A model generated the notes under the pieces. The model worked only from the letters and a program-made list of their open reading frames with translations, had not been told where the DNA came from and ran no database searches. From the NCBI RefSeq assembly GCF_907164915.1, contig NC_061866.1, positions 23,267,905 to 23,331,904 on the forward strand: DNA of 64,000 bases. Direction: 5' to 3'. Position numbers and translations under genes: made by a program. Shown piece after piece: positions 25,630 through 37,843 of this stretch. This stretch comes from Impatiens glandulifera (Eukaryota > Streptophyta > Magnoliopsida > Ericales > Balsaminaceae). The first letter of the stretch is position 1; every line of letters begins with the position of its first letter.

Positions 25630-28600
25630 TAGTGGTACTTGGACAGTGGATGCTCAAGGCATATGACCGGAAATAGAAAGCTTCAACTAATGTTGTAAAG
25701 GAATCTGAATCAAGAATCACATTTGGTGATAACTCCAAGGGTAAGATCGTGGGCAAGGGTAAGATTGTACATGGTAACCTCATCATAAACAACATGATAC
25801 TTGTTGAAAATCTATGCTACAACCTTCTTAGTATAAGTCAAATGTGTGATATAGGATATCTTGTTGAACTTCACAAGCAAGCATGCATAGTCAAGTATCA
25901 ACAGGAAAATACTATGTGTACATGGAATAGGACATGTAATGTTTATAAGGTCAACTAGAAATACAAATCATCTAATCATATCTGCGTGATAGCTAAGAAC
26001 GATCAAAATTGGCTTTGGCATAAGAGACTTAACCACCTAAATTTTAAGACTATTAACTCTATATGTTCAAAGGAATTAGTTATAGGAATTCATAAGTTGA
26101 AGTTTTCTAAATAATAAGTATGGTCTTCTTATCACATGGGCAAACATATCAAATCAACTTTTAAAAGTAAAGGTAACATTCAGTATGAAAGGTGCTTAGA
26201 ACTCTTGCATATGAACCTCTTCGGTCCAATTAAGGTAACTAGCTTAAGAGGCATGAGACAAACCTTAATAATTATTGATGACTACTCTAGATTTACTTGG
26301 TTATTTTCTTACCTTCTAAAGATCAAGCTACTTTAATTTGATTAAAGTTCTTTAGAGAGTGCAAAATGAAAAAACAATAAGCATAATTAAAATTAAAAGT
26401 GATAAGGGAACAAAGTTCACTAACAAGACTCTGTCTTCTTACCTTGAGGAGTCAGGTATTAGACAAAAGTTATCTAGTGTCAGAACTCCACAGTAAAACG
26501 GCTTGGATGAAAAGAAAAACACAACCCTTAAAGAAACGGCTATTTAAATGATAGTCGACTCCGGAGTGGCTCAAAAGCTTTGGGCGGAGGCTATCAACAT
26601 AGCATGTGATACTCAAAATCGGTCAATCATTAATAAAATATTTAATAAGACTCCTTATGAGATTTATCATGGCAAAGATCCTAATATTAGATATTTTAGG
26701 ATATTTGGCTGTAAGTGTTGCATTCATAATAATGGCAGGAATTATTTGACCGCTTTTAATGTCAAATTTGATGTTGGTATTATGATAGGATATTCCTTAG
26801 TTAGTAAAGCTTTTAGAGTGTATAATAAGCAAACTTTAACTGTTGAAGAATTATCCCATGTTGTGTTTGATGAATCTGTCGAAAGTAACACCTTTATATC
26901 CATTGTTTTTTCGAACAAAATGGAGGATGTCAATCTCTAATTTGATAACGAAGATGAAGTCCAGGTAACCAAAACATTGCTTTTGACCAAATAGCTAAAA
27001 ATGTTGAAGCTCAACAAGACCAAATTGCATCCTAGTAGGCTTCTGAAAGTCTAGATAATGATAAGTTAACTTGTCAATTAGATCTTGATTAGCCAACTAG
27101 TTGGTTAAATCTTGATCAAATAACCTCCGAGTTTATAATAGGTAACCCCTCTACGCCTCTTAGAACCATACATTAACTATTTGATGATTATGCAAACTCT
27201 GCTTTCATCTCACATATTGAACCTAAGAAGGTTGATGAAGCACTACTTGATTCAGATTGGATTCTTGCAATGCAAGAGGAGCTAAACCAGTTCGAAAGAA
27301 ACAAATTATGGAATTTGGTTCCAAGACAACCAATCAATCTATCATTGGAACCAGATGGGTCTTTTGCAATAAACTTAATGAAGATGGTTTGGTTACGAAG
27401 AGCAAGGCTAGATTATTGGCCCAAGGCTACAGACAGGAAGAAGGCATTGACTTCAAGGAGTCTTTCGCTCCTATCGCTAGAATTGAGGCCATACAAATTT
27501 TTCTTGCATTTGCTACTTTTATAAACTTCAAGGTTTTTCAAATGGACGTTAAGAGTTCCTTTCTTAACGGAATAATCAATGACGAGGTCTATGTTGAGAA
27601 GCCTCCCAGTTTGAAAAATCCTACGTTGATGATTCATGTTTTTAGACTATATAAGGCATTATATGGTCTTAAGTAGGCTCCTTGATCCAGGTGTGATACT
27701 CTTAGCAAATTCCTATTTGGTTATCACTTCACCGTAGGCTCTGTTGATAAAACATTGTTTAAATTTGTCAATGATTCTCATATTTTACTTGTGCAAATAT
27801 ATATTGATGATATTATTTTTGGGTCAAATAACCCCAAGCTATGTGATAAGTTTTCTAAGATAATGATAGATAAATTTTAAATGAGCATGATGGGGGAGTT
27901 AAGCTTCTTCTTGGGTCTTCAAGTTCGTCAACTTGAAGGAGGCACCTACATCAACTAGGAGAAGTATACAGAGGAGCTACTAAAGAAGTTCTGCATGGAG
28001 AGTTGCTCTACTGTCTCAACACCCATGATCTCATCGATCAAACTTGATTAAGATAAAGATGGTCAAAGAGTTGACATCACTGCTTATCGTGGGATCATTG
28101 GCTCCCTACTCTATTTAACAACAAGTTGGCTAGATATCCTCTTCGTTGTTGGTATTTGTAGGAGATTTCAGGCTAATCCTAAATAATCTCATTATGTAGC
28201 TACTAAAATAATTTTGAAATATCTTAAGAGTACTCAAAATATGGGACTGTGGTATCCGAAGGAAACCAATATCAATTTGGTTAACTACTATGATGTAGAC
28301 TATGCAGGTTGTAAGGTAGGCAGGAAGAGCATTAGATGAACATGCCAATTCCTCGGTGATCGTCGTGTCTCCTGGTATAGCAAGAAGTAGACCTCTATAG
28401 CAACCTCAATGACTGAAGCGGAGTATCTAGCTGTTGGGAGATGTTGTGCTTAGTTGTTGTTGATTCAACAACAACTAAAGGACTTTGGTATCCAAGCTAA
28501 GGAGTCACCCATTTTCTGTGACAACACTAGTGCCATAGCCATAACCTATAATCTAGTGTTGCATTCGAGGACCATGAACATAGATATCAAAGACCACATC

Positions 28601-28744
28601 ATCCGAGATCATGTGCCATAGAAGCATATCTGGCTGGAATATGTCTCAACTGATCAACAAGTGGCAGACATCTTCATCAAGCCACTCCAAGAGACTAAGT
28701 TTTCCTACTTTAGATATATTTTGGGTCTTTTAGATCTTAACTAA
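25630..28744 (+). pseudogene. Copia pol of element D: PR, IN, RT, RNase H
   Basis: Domains in order: aspartic protease start 'WYLDSGCSRHMTG' (25632); GAG-pre-integrase 'WLWHKRLNHLNF' (~26010); integrase core ~26190-26560, where 'HMNLFGPI' has Asn at the first catalytic Asp, 'SDKGTKFTN' keeps the second Asp and 'EKKNTTLKE' keeps the Glu; reverse transcriptase 27230-27900 with '[14 protein letters not shown]', '[12 protein letters not shown]' and catalytic 'YIDDII' (~27800); RNase H ~28390-28740 with 'MTEAEYLAV', 'CDNTSAIAI' and C-terminal 'DQQVADIFIKPLQETKF'. It has many stops and at least one frameshift in the RT start. In the family this polyprotein is cleaved by its protease and makes and integrates cDNA. 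Confidence 0.95.
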
Positions 28745-29541
28745 ATTTTCTAAATTCACGGCATGCATTTAGGGAGAAGCTTTCACTTTTCAAAATGTTT
28801 TTATTGCATCTGTTTTTATAAAAATACCATGCATGAATTTAGGGAGAAGCTTTCTCTATAAAACTAATTTATAAAATATTTGTTTGCATAAATTTATAGG
28901 GAAATAATTTTGTAAATCAATTAGAAAGATAAAACTGGACGGTTTTCTCATTGTAAACAGACCAGATCATTTGATCGAAACTAATGTATATAGTACCGAA
29001 ACTACTTAAGCAACTTGGAATTTGAGTTGGTAGGTTATTAACAATTTGATCAAAATACCGCTCGGTCACTCTTCGCTATAAGCATAAGGGGTTGTTTTTC
29101 TCAAATAAATAACCGATCTCTTAAATACAGGTTTTGCGGACAACTAATTTATTTCGGTTATTTACATGAGAGTTCTGGTAGTATCATCTTCAAATCAAAA
29201 TGGGACAGCTGTCTTATTTTGTTATTATCTGTCCATGTACCTTTCCCCTCAGAAATCGAATAATTATATTTCCAATAACTTGAAGACATGTGTCTTTCAA
29301 CGTTAAAAATATGACTAACATATCTAAGGACTCTTTTTCTTTATCTAATGGACATTTTGATGGTCAATAAATGATATCTTTACTTTTAAATGATGACTTT
29401 ATTGGGAGTAACTTACATATCTAAATCGATCCACTATCCTTTTAAATATTCTAAGTTCTTATCCTCTCTCGCTTTATAAATCTCTTTAAGATTTCGAACT
29501 GCTCTTAACCAAAAGTCTTCTTCTTCTTTCGAAATCAAGAA
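28745..29541 (+). other. Spacer between pol and ORF3 of element D
   Basis: There is no coding reading. It contains polypurine-like 'TTTAGGGAGAAGCTTTC' twice (~28767 and ~28838), 'ACCGCTCGGTCACTC'-like sequence recalling its own gamma LTR repeats, and a conserved block near 29280 ('TTGAAGACATGTGTCTTTCAA') that also precedes ORF3 in elements E (~34120) and H (~57090, minus). It may act as ORF3 leader or promoter; that is an inference. Confidence 0.6.
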
Positions 29542-30290
29542 ATGAAATCCGTTGCTCGAAACACTCTTCTTATAGACTTTGAATCTGTCTCTTCTGTGAT
29601 GGTTGAACAGATGGTCAAAATGTTTGAATCCCTCGAAACTTAAGGCCTGAAGAAGTTTCTCAAAGGATCCTCTATCATTTATGAACAAATTGTTTTTCAG
29701 TTCTTTGCGTATGCAAGAATAATAGATGATAGGATTATCTTGGCAACAATAAGAGGAGAAGAAGTCTCTTTCACTGAAGAAACTTTTTCTTTATTCTTCG
29801 AAGTTCCAACAGAGGGGTTTTCAGATTTTCCCACCACTCCAAACAATATTCTATCCGAGATGAAGCTATTAATCTCATATACCGCCATTCCTGTCGAAAC
29901 TCATGAGATTAAGTCTTCCCTAAAACATAAGTTTTTATTCTCAACGACATCATTTCTAAATCTCTTTTGGCTAAAGAAGCCGCAAATGTCTACTCTAAAC
30001 ATACTTTTGAGATGATGGTGGATATTACTAGGGTATACCCATCAACTGGTCAAAATTTATTTTTGATAACTTGGTAAAATGATCTTCTCTTCGAGAATGT
30101 CAACTGGATATGTCTCTCAGCTCAGCATGTTCTTCTTCTATATCCGAGTTCATGTTGGACATAGAGTTCGCATCAAGTCGCCCTATGTTTTGAATGATCA
30201 TAGAGTCTATGACTATATTGATAGAGTAGAAAAAGCAAAGAACAAGAGAAGAAGGCATTTAGGGTCCCAAAGGCATTAGAATTTTAATCC
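29542..30290 (+). pseudogene. Accessory ORF3 of element D, N-terminal part
   Basis: The ATG at 29542 gives a reading homologous to ORF3 of elements E and H: 'LIDFESVSSVMVEQMVKMFE', then 'GLKKFLKGSSIIYE', then 'ATIRGEEVSFTEETFSLFFE' with 'VPTEGFSDF'. The H copy has the same order with 'FFELPTEG'. One stop occurs near residue 34 and frameshifts after about 29990. The rest of ORF3 (linker, coiled coil, RGG tail) is missing. The minus-strand ORFs at 29434-29888 are antisense shadows. Function unknown; it is not a known pol or env domain. Confidence 0.75.
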
Positions 30291-31002
30291 TTTCGATGAT
30301 GTCTAATGGGGGATAATGAACTTCTTTAATTTTTGTCATATGTACTTGTGAACCGTTTGACTTAATCTTTATTGAAGTTATGTGCTGATAAGCGGTTTTT
30401 CTTTCTGAAATAAATTATAACTGATATTTATTTAATATGATATATTAAACTAACTGTTACAGAACTATTATAATTAATGTAGAAAATAATAATGAGTTTC
30501 CTTGGAAATATATCTTTTAAAAATGGCACCATTTTTTCCTTAATCATAGCATCTGGGAAACAGGCGTGATTAATGTGATGGTTCATTTTCTCTTAGTGCG
30601 GTTTGAAACATGTTCATTATGTCCTTTAAAAATACAATGCATGCTAAAATTTTCGCATCACGTTCTCATTAGATTTTCTAAAACCCTAAAACTGCTCTAC
30701 CTTGTTTCTATAAAAACTTATTTATTCTCTTCTGTTCTTCTACATTAATGACATAGCTAAAGAAAACCCTTTCTCTAATAATATGATGTAGGTGGACTTC
30801 GAATCCATCTATGAATCGGGGACACCAGAGATGGTGGTGGTTTTTTGATCTATTGAGGCTTCCGGCCTCAGAAAGTTCTTAGGAGGTCCATTTATATGTT
30901 ACGATGAAGACATACAGGCTTTCTTTGTTTCGATGAAAATTATCGATGATTCTATATCGGAGAAGGTGAAGGGAATGAATATTACTCTTTCAACTGTGTA
31001 AA
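30291..31002 (+). pseudogene. Second ORF3 leader and N-terminal fragment
   Basis: About 490 bp of spacer (containing 'AAATTTTCGCATCACG' and 'TAAAGAAAACCCTTTCTC', as before ORF3 in element E) leads to an ATG at 30783. The reading 'VDFESIYESGTPEMVVVF' and 'IEASGLRKFLGGPFICYDED' is the conserved ORF3 N-terminus, closest to the copies in E and H. It stops at about 31001 and the rest is lost next to element G. It is a separate copy from the ORF3 at 29542. Confidence 0.75.
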
Positions 31003-31089
31003 CATTGTCATACATTTGACTAATACTTATTAAGTTATAATAAATGTTTTATAGTAAAAGTACATAATTAATTAACATCTGTTTATTGT

Positions 31090-32168
31090 CGGTCATATGT
31101 TTGGAGCATCCACTGTCCAGGTACCAGACCGATTCCTCCAAGCAACTTTCCTGTTCAACCTACAAATAAACATTTTACGTATTTGGTTCCCAAAATTAAT
31201 TGATATGTGGTTCATCAGTTCCTTGGGAATCCAAATTTTTGTTATCTTTATGGATTTTTCACCGTGTGTTGTTAATAAGACATATTTATTAGACTTGGAA
31301 GATGCATTTCTTCCTGTTAATGACTTCTTAGCTTTATGAGATGATTTTCAGTAAAGCATCATTGACTTTCTATTAGGTTTTTCTTTTCCAGACCAGCTGA
31401 TGGTTAACTTGTTAGGCTTCAACCAACTATCAGTTGACTTTAAATGTGTTAACACATCTCTTGAAGATAATACATCACAATTGTGATTAGTTCCTGTATA
31501 AGCTAAATGTGTTTTGATAAAGATTATAGTCTTAATCTTGCCTTTTACTAGATTCAGCTTGTGATTGGACTTGTCTGGGCAGCCATAGTCAAATTCCAAA
31601 CTGGATTTTCATCCGGCAGGTCATTACTGAATAATCAATTGTTTGACGGCTTCCCCAGATTTTGTTCAGGAACTAACCACATAAGTCAGTCTTTGGTTTT
31701 CTAAAGATATATTTTTAATAGTTTCCTTCAACTTCTCATTCTAAGATGAGATCTCACTCATGTTGTTTACCAAAGATTCTAGTTGAGTATCTTGAAATGA
31801 GATGATATTATCAGACGTCTATTTCACATTTATCTCATCAAAGGCGTTTAATAGTTTCTTGTACTAAATAACCATGTCATTGAGTGCATTTATCATCTCA
31901 TCTCACGAAAACTCTTTGTAAGAAAAATCAAATACCTCATCAGTGTCAGCCATGAGGCACTGAACTTCTTCATCATTTTCACTTTCAGGCGAATAGCTTT
32001 TGTCTATGATGTCATCCCACTTGCTCAACTACTAGGGCCTTCTACTCATTCTTCTTCTTGTCTAAGAGCCTATTATCATCTCTCCTTGGCTGCATGCCGT
32101 CTTCTTTGAAGTGTCCTCGTTTATCACAATTAAAGCAGTTCAAATTAGACGTAGACTCAATTATATAA
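31090..32168 (-). pseudogene. Element G gag C-terminal half and protease start
   Basis: Minus-strand reading: CCHC-type knuckle 'CFNCDKRGHFKED' (~32080-32125; the fourth ligand Cys appears replaced by Gly), acidic and coiled-coil-like middle with stops, 'LTHLKSTDSWLKPNKLTISW' (~31390-31450), a degraded pre-protease linker, and 'VWYLDSGCSKHM' (31098-31135), the aspartic protease active-site motif. It continues the Gag at 39769-40612: the frame resumes exactly across element E when one TATAA copy is removed. Truncated just past the protease motif. Confidence 0.88.
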
Positions 32169-32589
32169 TGTTAGATTAAGTTAAATAAAGATTTGATGGC
32201 TTAAGGTTCGTGAAAAGATTGTTTAGAAAACCGGTATGAAGCAAGTTGTCCTCTTTCTTCTTAACTAGGCAAATGTCAACGAACATATTTTGCTGCTCAA
32301 CGGACATATTTTGCTTCATAAGACATCTGTTTTGATCTTGATTGGTTGAGTTCCAGGATAGTACATTAGATGAGATAATCTTTAATCTTGTTTGTACTTG
32401 GATGATAATAAGCCAAGTTGTTAATAATGGGATTATGATTTACGAAGAGCGTAAATATCAGAAGTTTTAACTTGTCTTTGGTTCTTTTAGCATATCTCTG
32501 ATGTTGCCAAAAATGTCTTCATCAGTCTTTACACCAAAATGGAAACAAAATACTAAGGATGCATAAAGTTGATGTCTACAGTTACCGGA

Positions 32590-33478
32590 AATGTTCTTAT
32601 ATGGTATCGATGCTGATAACAAGAAAATACTAGAAGCGCTTCTAAGGAAATGCCGATTTTATTAAAAAAATGATTTCAATAAACTATCGGGTGCGCTTCT
32701 TATATAACCGAAGTTATATAATACCGAAAGATAATGTCGAATGCGTGTTTTGATATAAAATACTGATTTGCAAAATACTGGACGCGTGCCTTGATATAAA
32801 ACCGACGTGAGGAAAATTCTGACTCCGTTTTAATATAAAACTAAAATGCAAACTACCGGCTTCGCTTTTGCAAAATACCGATCTGAGATAAAATACCGGT
32901 TACGTGTTTGTAAAATGTCGATTTTACAAACTACCGGATCCGCTTTTATAAAATACCGATCTTTGATAAAATACTGGTCTTGTATAAAATACCGGTTACA
33001 CTTTTGACAAACTACCGATCTTGTAAACTATTGGCTCTACTTTTATAAAATACCGGTCTTTGATAAAATACGGGTTATGCTTTTGACAAACTACCGATCT
33101 TATAAACTACCCTCTTCATTAAAAGGCCGAATACACATATCTTCATAAATTGCCGATCTTGTAAAGAAAAGGCCGATTTGCAGATAATGCAGAAGTTCTT
33201 TTTGTATAATACCGAACTTTGAACATAGCAGACTTTAATCAAATATCGGACATCTTTTTCTTTCCAGTTTTCTATAATCTGCACATGATTAAATTAACAG
33301 AATTAAGTTCTTATTAATCAAATACCAAGCATAGCGGACTTTGTTTAATACTAATAATTATCTATTTGTACTTAATTTTTTCTCCCTTCTTAATTATTTA
33401 AAATAAATATTCAAAACATGGTAATTTTATAATCGTTGGTTAATTATCCTAGGTTAATTATCTTAATTTGATCTAACA
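32590..33478 (-). mobile_element. Inverted gamma-type LTR block within element E
   Basis: On plus it ends TTAATTTGATCTAACA (33478) and is followed by TTTTCTCCCTATTTT, the complement of a polypurine tract. It holds an 'AAAATACCGGTC' repeat array (about 32610-33270), the reverse of the array in element D's LTR. The left end is not resolved; 32190-32590 has no clear match. It is probably the 3' LTR remnant of a minus-strand element joined into E. Confidence 0.6.
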
Positions 33479-33529
33479 TTTTCTCCCTATTTTATTGTTT
33501 AGAATAAATAATCAAAGCTAGTGATTTAT

Positions 33530-33715
33530 ACTCGGACGAAGCATATCGACATCCAACACCATTTCATCCAGGAGCATGTCAACTAGAAGCATATTCAGCT
33601 AGAATATGTTCCAATAGATCAACAAATGGCAAACGTGTTCACGAAGCCACTCCTAGAGACTTAGTTTTCCTTTATTAGAAATATTTTTGGTCTTGTAGAC
33701 CTAAATTAATTTTAT
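33530..33715 (+). pseudogene. Copia RNase H C-terminal fragment (element E)
   Basis: Plus-strand reading 'KHIDIQHHFIQEHV', then 'IQLEYVPIDQQMANVFTKPL', then 'IRNIFGLVDLN' is the C-terminal end of copia pol and matches 28560-28744 in element D. Only this ~60-residue tail is left; the boundary with the inverted LTR lies near 33500-33530. Confidence 0.9.
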
Positions 33716-34545
33716 TAAACATGCACAAATTAAGGGGGAAATTTGTTGATTAAAGTGACTGGATAGACGTGTTAAGACGGATGTCTTAAATCGGACTGAT
33801 CAGATCAGTCGTCTAAATAAAACATGTATCGGACAAGTTGTGCTTAAGAAACATGCAATTTAAGCATGATTAGACGTCTAAATGTGAGACAGACGTCTGA
33901 TGATGCGTCTATGGACGTGCGTGAAAAGACATCGTCCGAACAGTTGGTTACCCAGCTTAAATGCAAGGCATGAGGATAGCATAGACGACGTCTATCTACG
34001 TACGTGCTTCTTTAGACACCTCATCTTCGGACGAGTTGGACAGTTGTCTAATGTCTCATGAGCTGTCTATGTACTTTTCCCGCCTAGAAATTGAACAGTC
34101 ATATATCTAAAATATCAAATAACATGAAGACACATATCTATCAATGTTAAAAATATGACTAATATATATGACAGTTAATTACTACACGCCTCTTAAATTA
34201 ATGATAGTTTTATATAAATTTAAATGACGGTATTTAATGATTACTCTTAAAAACTGTTTTTCTTTTAAAATAACACTGTTTAATGATGGCTTTTTGGGAA
34301 ACGTCTTAACTTAAGTAACATCCTTTAATGATTAAATCTGGGAAACATTTTAAATTAAGTGACGACTTATTTTAATAATGACTTTTGTACACATGAATGT
34401 TCAATTCTATTTAATGGTGAATGCATGCCAAAAATACTCACGCTATACTTGAGATTTTTCTGAAAATCCACGAATCTTTTGTACTCTGCCTTCTCTCTAA
34501 AGAAAACCAAATCTTCTTCATCTATATTCCTCTTCAAACCCTAAG
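33716..34545 (+). other. Spacer with internal polypurine tract and LTR-start-like sequence
   Basis: Right after pol, AATTAAGGGGGAAATT (~33733-33748) is followed by TGTTGATTAAAGTGACTGG, close to the LTR-start-like sequence at 19877 (TGTTAAATTAAAGTG). TTAGAC/GTCTAA-type sequence follows (33765-34060), then the conserved block near 34120 shared with elements D and H, then a leader rich in 'TCTCTAAAGAAAACC' up to the ORF3 ATG. This is the layout of a former 3' LTR buried upstream of ORF3. Confidence 0.6.
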
Positions 34546-37500
34546 ATGTATAAGAAGGTTATTCCATTCTCTCAAAACATTATGCAGGTAGACTTCATAT
34601 TAGTTTATGAGTACGAACTACCGGAGATCGTCAAAATCTTCCAATCCCTGGAGGCATCTGGCCTCAGAAGGTTACTCGGCGATCCCTTTATTTTGCACGA
34701 CAATAAAGTCCACGACTTCTTCAGTTCCCGGAAGGTTGTTGACGATTCTATTGAGGCGATAGTGAAGGGAGTCAAGATATCCATCTCCGAAGCCTTCTTT
34801 GCCATCTTCTTTGAGTTCCATCCTAAGGTCACACTTTCGACGTCGTGATTCCTTCTGTGATTATTTCTGAGATGTAAACCATATTTTCAGAATGAAAAAT
34901 ATCAACGGGAAGAAGAAGCTTTTTAATTATCCTTTCTGCCTTCTAAACGACATCATGGCGAAATCAATTCAAGGGAGAGAATGGTCCTTCGACACCTAAA
35001 CTCAAGACCGTTTCGAGTATATGGTGGCAATAACTAGAGGGATGTCGGTTAACTGGGCGTCCGTTATCTTCTCCACTCTTTTCTAGATGGTTTCTCCATT
35101 GATCAAGTAGAGTGTGGGCTTTTCAGTCCAACTCAGCTAACTCTTGGAGCATCTGCAAGTTCCGGTAGGCAGGAGAGATCTATTAACCCATGTAGAATAA
35201 TGACGGATACCACCATGAGGAACTTCTTTGTGCGTATGAAAATCGTCAAGAGTCTGATTCTTCGGCTCAACAGACGAGTAGTCAGTCGATCACTCGGTCC
35301 AAGCACTCTGCGACCTCAAGCCGTAGGATCCCTGCAAAGAGGGCTAGGACTTCTGCCATGGAGTCTGCCGCCAGTTCCAACAACTAGAAGAGGGCCCTCA
35401 TTGGAGAAACTGGCAAAGTTGACTCAGTTCCTAAAAGAGAGAGAACCAAGGAAACCCCTATCATTGTTGTTCCTTTGGCCTCGGCCTCTCCATTTCAATT
35501 AGCCAACGTTTCGGCTAGCCTAAAAAAGAGATGGGTTGAGACATTTGCCCCTACTGCTGATCACATGGAAGTCAGACAACCTCAAAGGTAACTCCATCTA
35601 TATCCTTGGATGGAGTACCCATTGTTGAAGTTCACAAAGTGGAAAATATTGTTGAACCAACTACTGAGACAGTTGGTGAACATGCTAGGAAGAATCAGGG
35701 GAAGACACAACTGTCTTCCTCTCTATTGATGATGCTATGCCTGAAGTAGAGTAGGAGGTTGTGCCTTGGAGTGGCTCTAGGTATTTTCTTTGGAGAGCCG
35801 GCTTCAGATCCCAAACATGTCGACGTTGTAGGAAAGGGAAAAGGTGTTGCTGATGAAATGCCAGAAACATTGTTTGAAGTCAATCAGATGATAGACCTCA
35901 TAATGGAGGACGTTGAGAAGATTTACACGTTCAATAAGTGTATGTACAACATGCTCAATGCGAAATATACTGACATTATAACCAACAAAAACATAGCTAA
36001 GTTAATATTCTCTTGGATAAAAACAAAAGACGTCAACTAAGTCTTAAAGAGAAGGGAACTAGTTGAAGCCAATGCAAGAGGAAAAGCTCTCTTCCACTTC
36101 ATATGCCAAAGGGAAATAACCTTTGACCCTTTTAACAAAACTACTTTAACTGATACTGAGGTTTTCGGCGTCTGAATCTTATTCTAGATTCATATTCCTC
36201 TATGGTGCTCAAGTATGTCAATAAGACAGAGTCGTTCAAATCTGATGCCCTTAGAGGCAGTACTTCTCGAGCAGATATGAACTGTTTAGACTCGTCTCAA
36301 CAGATGCCCTACATTGAAGAAATTCCAGTTGAATGTTATCCGAGACAAATATTTACAGCCGAGCAGATGCTCTTGATGGATGAAGAAAATGCGACTCTTC
36401 ATCTCATCGAGCAAATCTAATCGTCCGTTGAGGAAAGGCAGCTCTTTGGTTGTCATTCTGTTGAGCATACACTCCTCCCGTCTAAAGATTAGTAGAAAAT
36501 TCCTCTTGTTGAGGAGGCTAATGCTCTTGCGTCTGAGTAGACGCCTCCATCTATTTAGAATGGGACGTCCAAAGTTCCCCCTTCGTTCGAACAGAGGTAG
36601 ACGCCGTCTGTTGAGGGGAACCCTCAAAGTCGTCAGAACAGAAGTAAGTTTCACCTATTGAGGGGAACATGTTCTTTCTCAAGGTGCGTCTAAAGTCGAA
36701 TTTGCTAAATCTTCCTTTTCATTTAAAGAGAAGGTGTCTAAAGAACGATTGCACACTCCTCCAACATCCAAGCATCCTTCTCCACCGAAGTCCAACTGTC
36801 TTCATGATAATATTCTCCGGTCTGAAGATTTATTAAGTTATGTCAAGGAAATATGCGCAGAAATACAAGATCTTGGAGGTCATTCCACGACGTTGATCAA
36901 TATTCTTATGGCATCCACTCAAAATAGGGAACCAGAGCATGCAATCTAGGTAAGTATTCATGTTAATCATATACGCTCTGTTCCAGCTGATTCACATATT
37001 GTATCTTCTGCCCAATATTCGTCTGTGGAGGCCTCTTCAAGAGGTATGGACATCCAAAAATTCATTCTAGAAGCTTTAGCTCTGATGCAACAGAGATTTC
37101 AATCCATGTCCTCAAGGTTGCAAAATTTTAAAAAGATTCTTCTCAAGTTAATGCTGACTTAGTTGCTGCCCAAAAGAGCACCGATAAACACCTGCTGACA
37201 ACTACTCATGAAGTAAAAATCCTCCACACTCAGTATAGAAGGATGCAAGAAAACCTTCTCAGGAAAAACAATAGGATACATGACAAGTCTAAGTCTTCCA
37301 GTCTCGAGCTTCACAATGAGACGAGGTCTTCGATTGAATTTCTAACTTAGTAGATGCTCGAAGTCGCCAAAACTCTTAAGGTTGTAGAAGATAAGCGAAT
37401 AGAAGAAGCTGATGCAGTCGCTCGGCGATTCGAGGTTGAAGAAGATAGGGCTGTTGAAACCGCTAAAGCCATTGATGATGCTAGAAAGGGGAAGAAAGAC

Positions 37501-37700
37501 GTCAAGCTTAAAGAAATCAAGGGGGAACAAGTGTTGTTCGTAGCACTCATTTCCGAAAGAAACTAGTTAGAGGTGGTCTTCTTGTCCAAGGTGGTCGAGG
37601 TAGTGGCCGTGGAGTTGACCGCGTTGGTCCTCAAGGTGGAGGAAGCCGTCAAGGATGGCAAAAAATTTTCTATGACAAAACGACCAACCAGGGAGGATAC
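34546..37700 (+). pseudogene. Accessory ORF3 of element E, near full length, broken
   Basis: The ATG at 34546 opens 'VDFILVYEYELPEIVKIFQS', 'EASGLRRLLGDPFIL', 'VVDDSIEAIV', the ORF3 N-terminus. Later parts in shifting frames include 'VVGKGKGVADEMPETLFEV' (~35830; H has 'VVGKGKSIAFQAPEKVSEA'), a helical stretch at 37354-37560 ending 'GEQVLFVALISER', and a glycine/arginine tail in the next frame at 37560-37690 ('GGRGSGRGVDRVGPQGGG'). Several stops and frameshifts make it a pseudogene. Position between pol and polypurine tract matches D and H. It is not recognised as a known enzyme; an RNA-binding tail is the only functional hint. Confidence 0.75.
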
Positions 37701-37830
37701 TAGGGAGAAACACTTGAACATTTTTTTAATTATTGTAGTTTATTTTTTTTAATTACAATGGTTAATGCTTTTCCAAAGTTCGTGTTTCAACTTGATTTTT
37801 TCATGATTTTAACTAAATTTTAACATCATC

Positions 37831-37843
37831 AAAAGAGGAAAAT
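37831..37843 (+). promoter_or_regulatory. Polypurine tract of element E
   Basis: AAAAGAGGAAAAT sits directly before the LTR start TGTTAGATTAAT. It is the expected plus-strand primer site. Confidence 0.8.

Larger units (their letters stand above)
19779..30290 (+). mobile_element. Copia element D, 5' LTR-gag-pol-ORF3, disrupted
   Basis: In order on plus: 5' LTR (19779-21513), PBS, gag (21562-22752), pol resuming at 25630 after a nested solo LTR, spacer, then ORF3 (29542-30290). The LTR begins inside the ORF3 relic of element C, so D is the later insertion. The 3' LTR is not found; the element is followed by a second ORF3 leader fragment. All coding parts contain stops. Protease-integrase-RT-RNase H order defines it as Ty1/copia. 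Confidence 0.85.

Noticed and set aside
29434..29888. Two minus-strand ORFs
   Set aside because: Antisense to the plus-strand ORF3 of element D, which has homologues in elements E and H.
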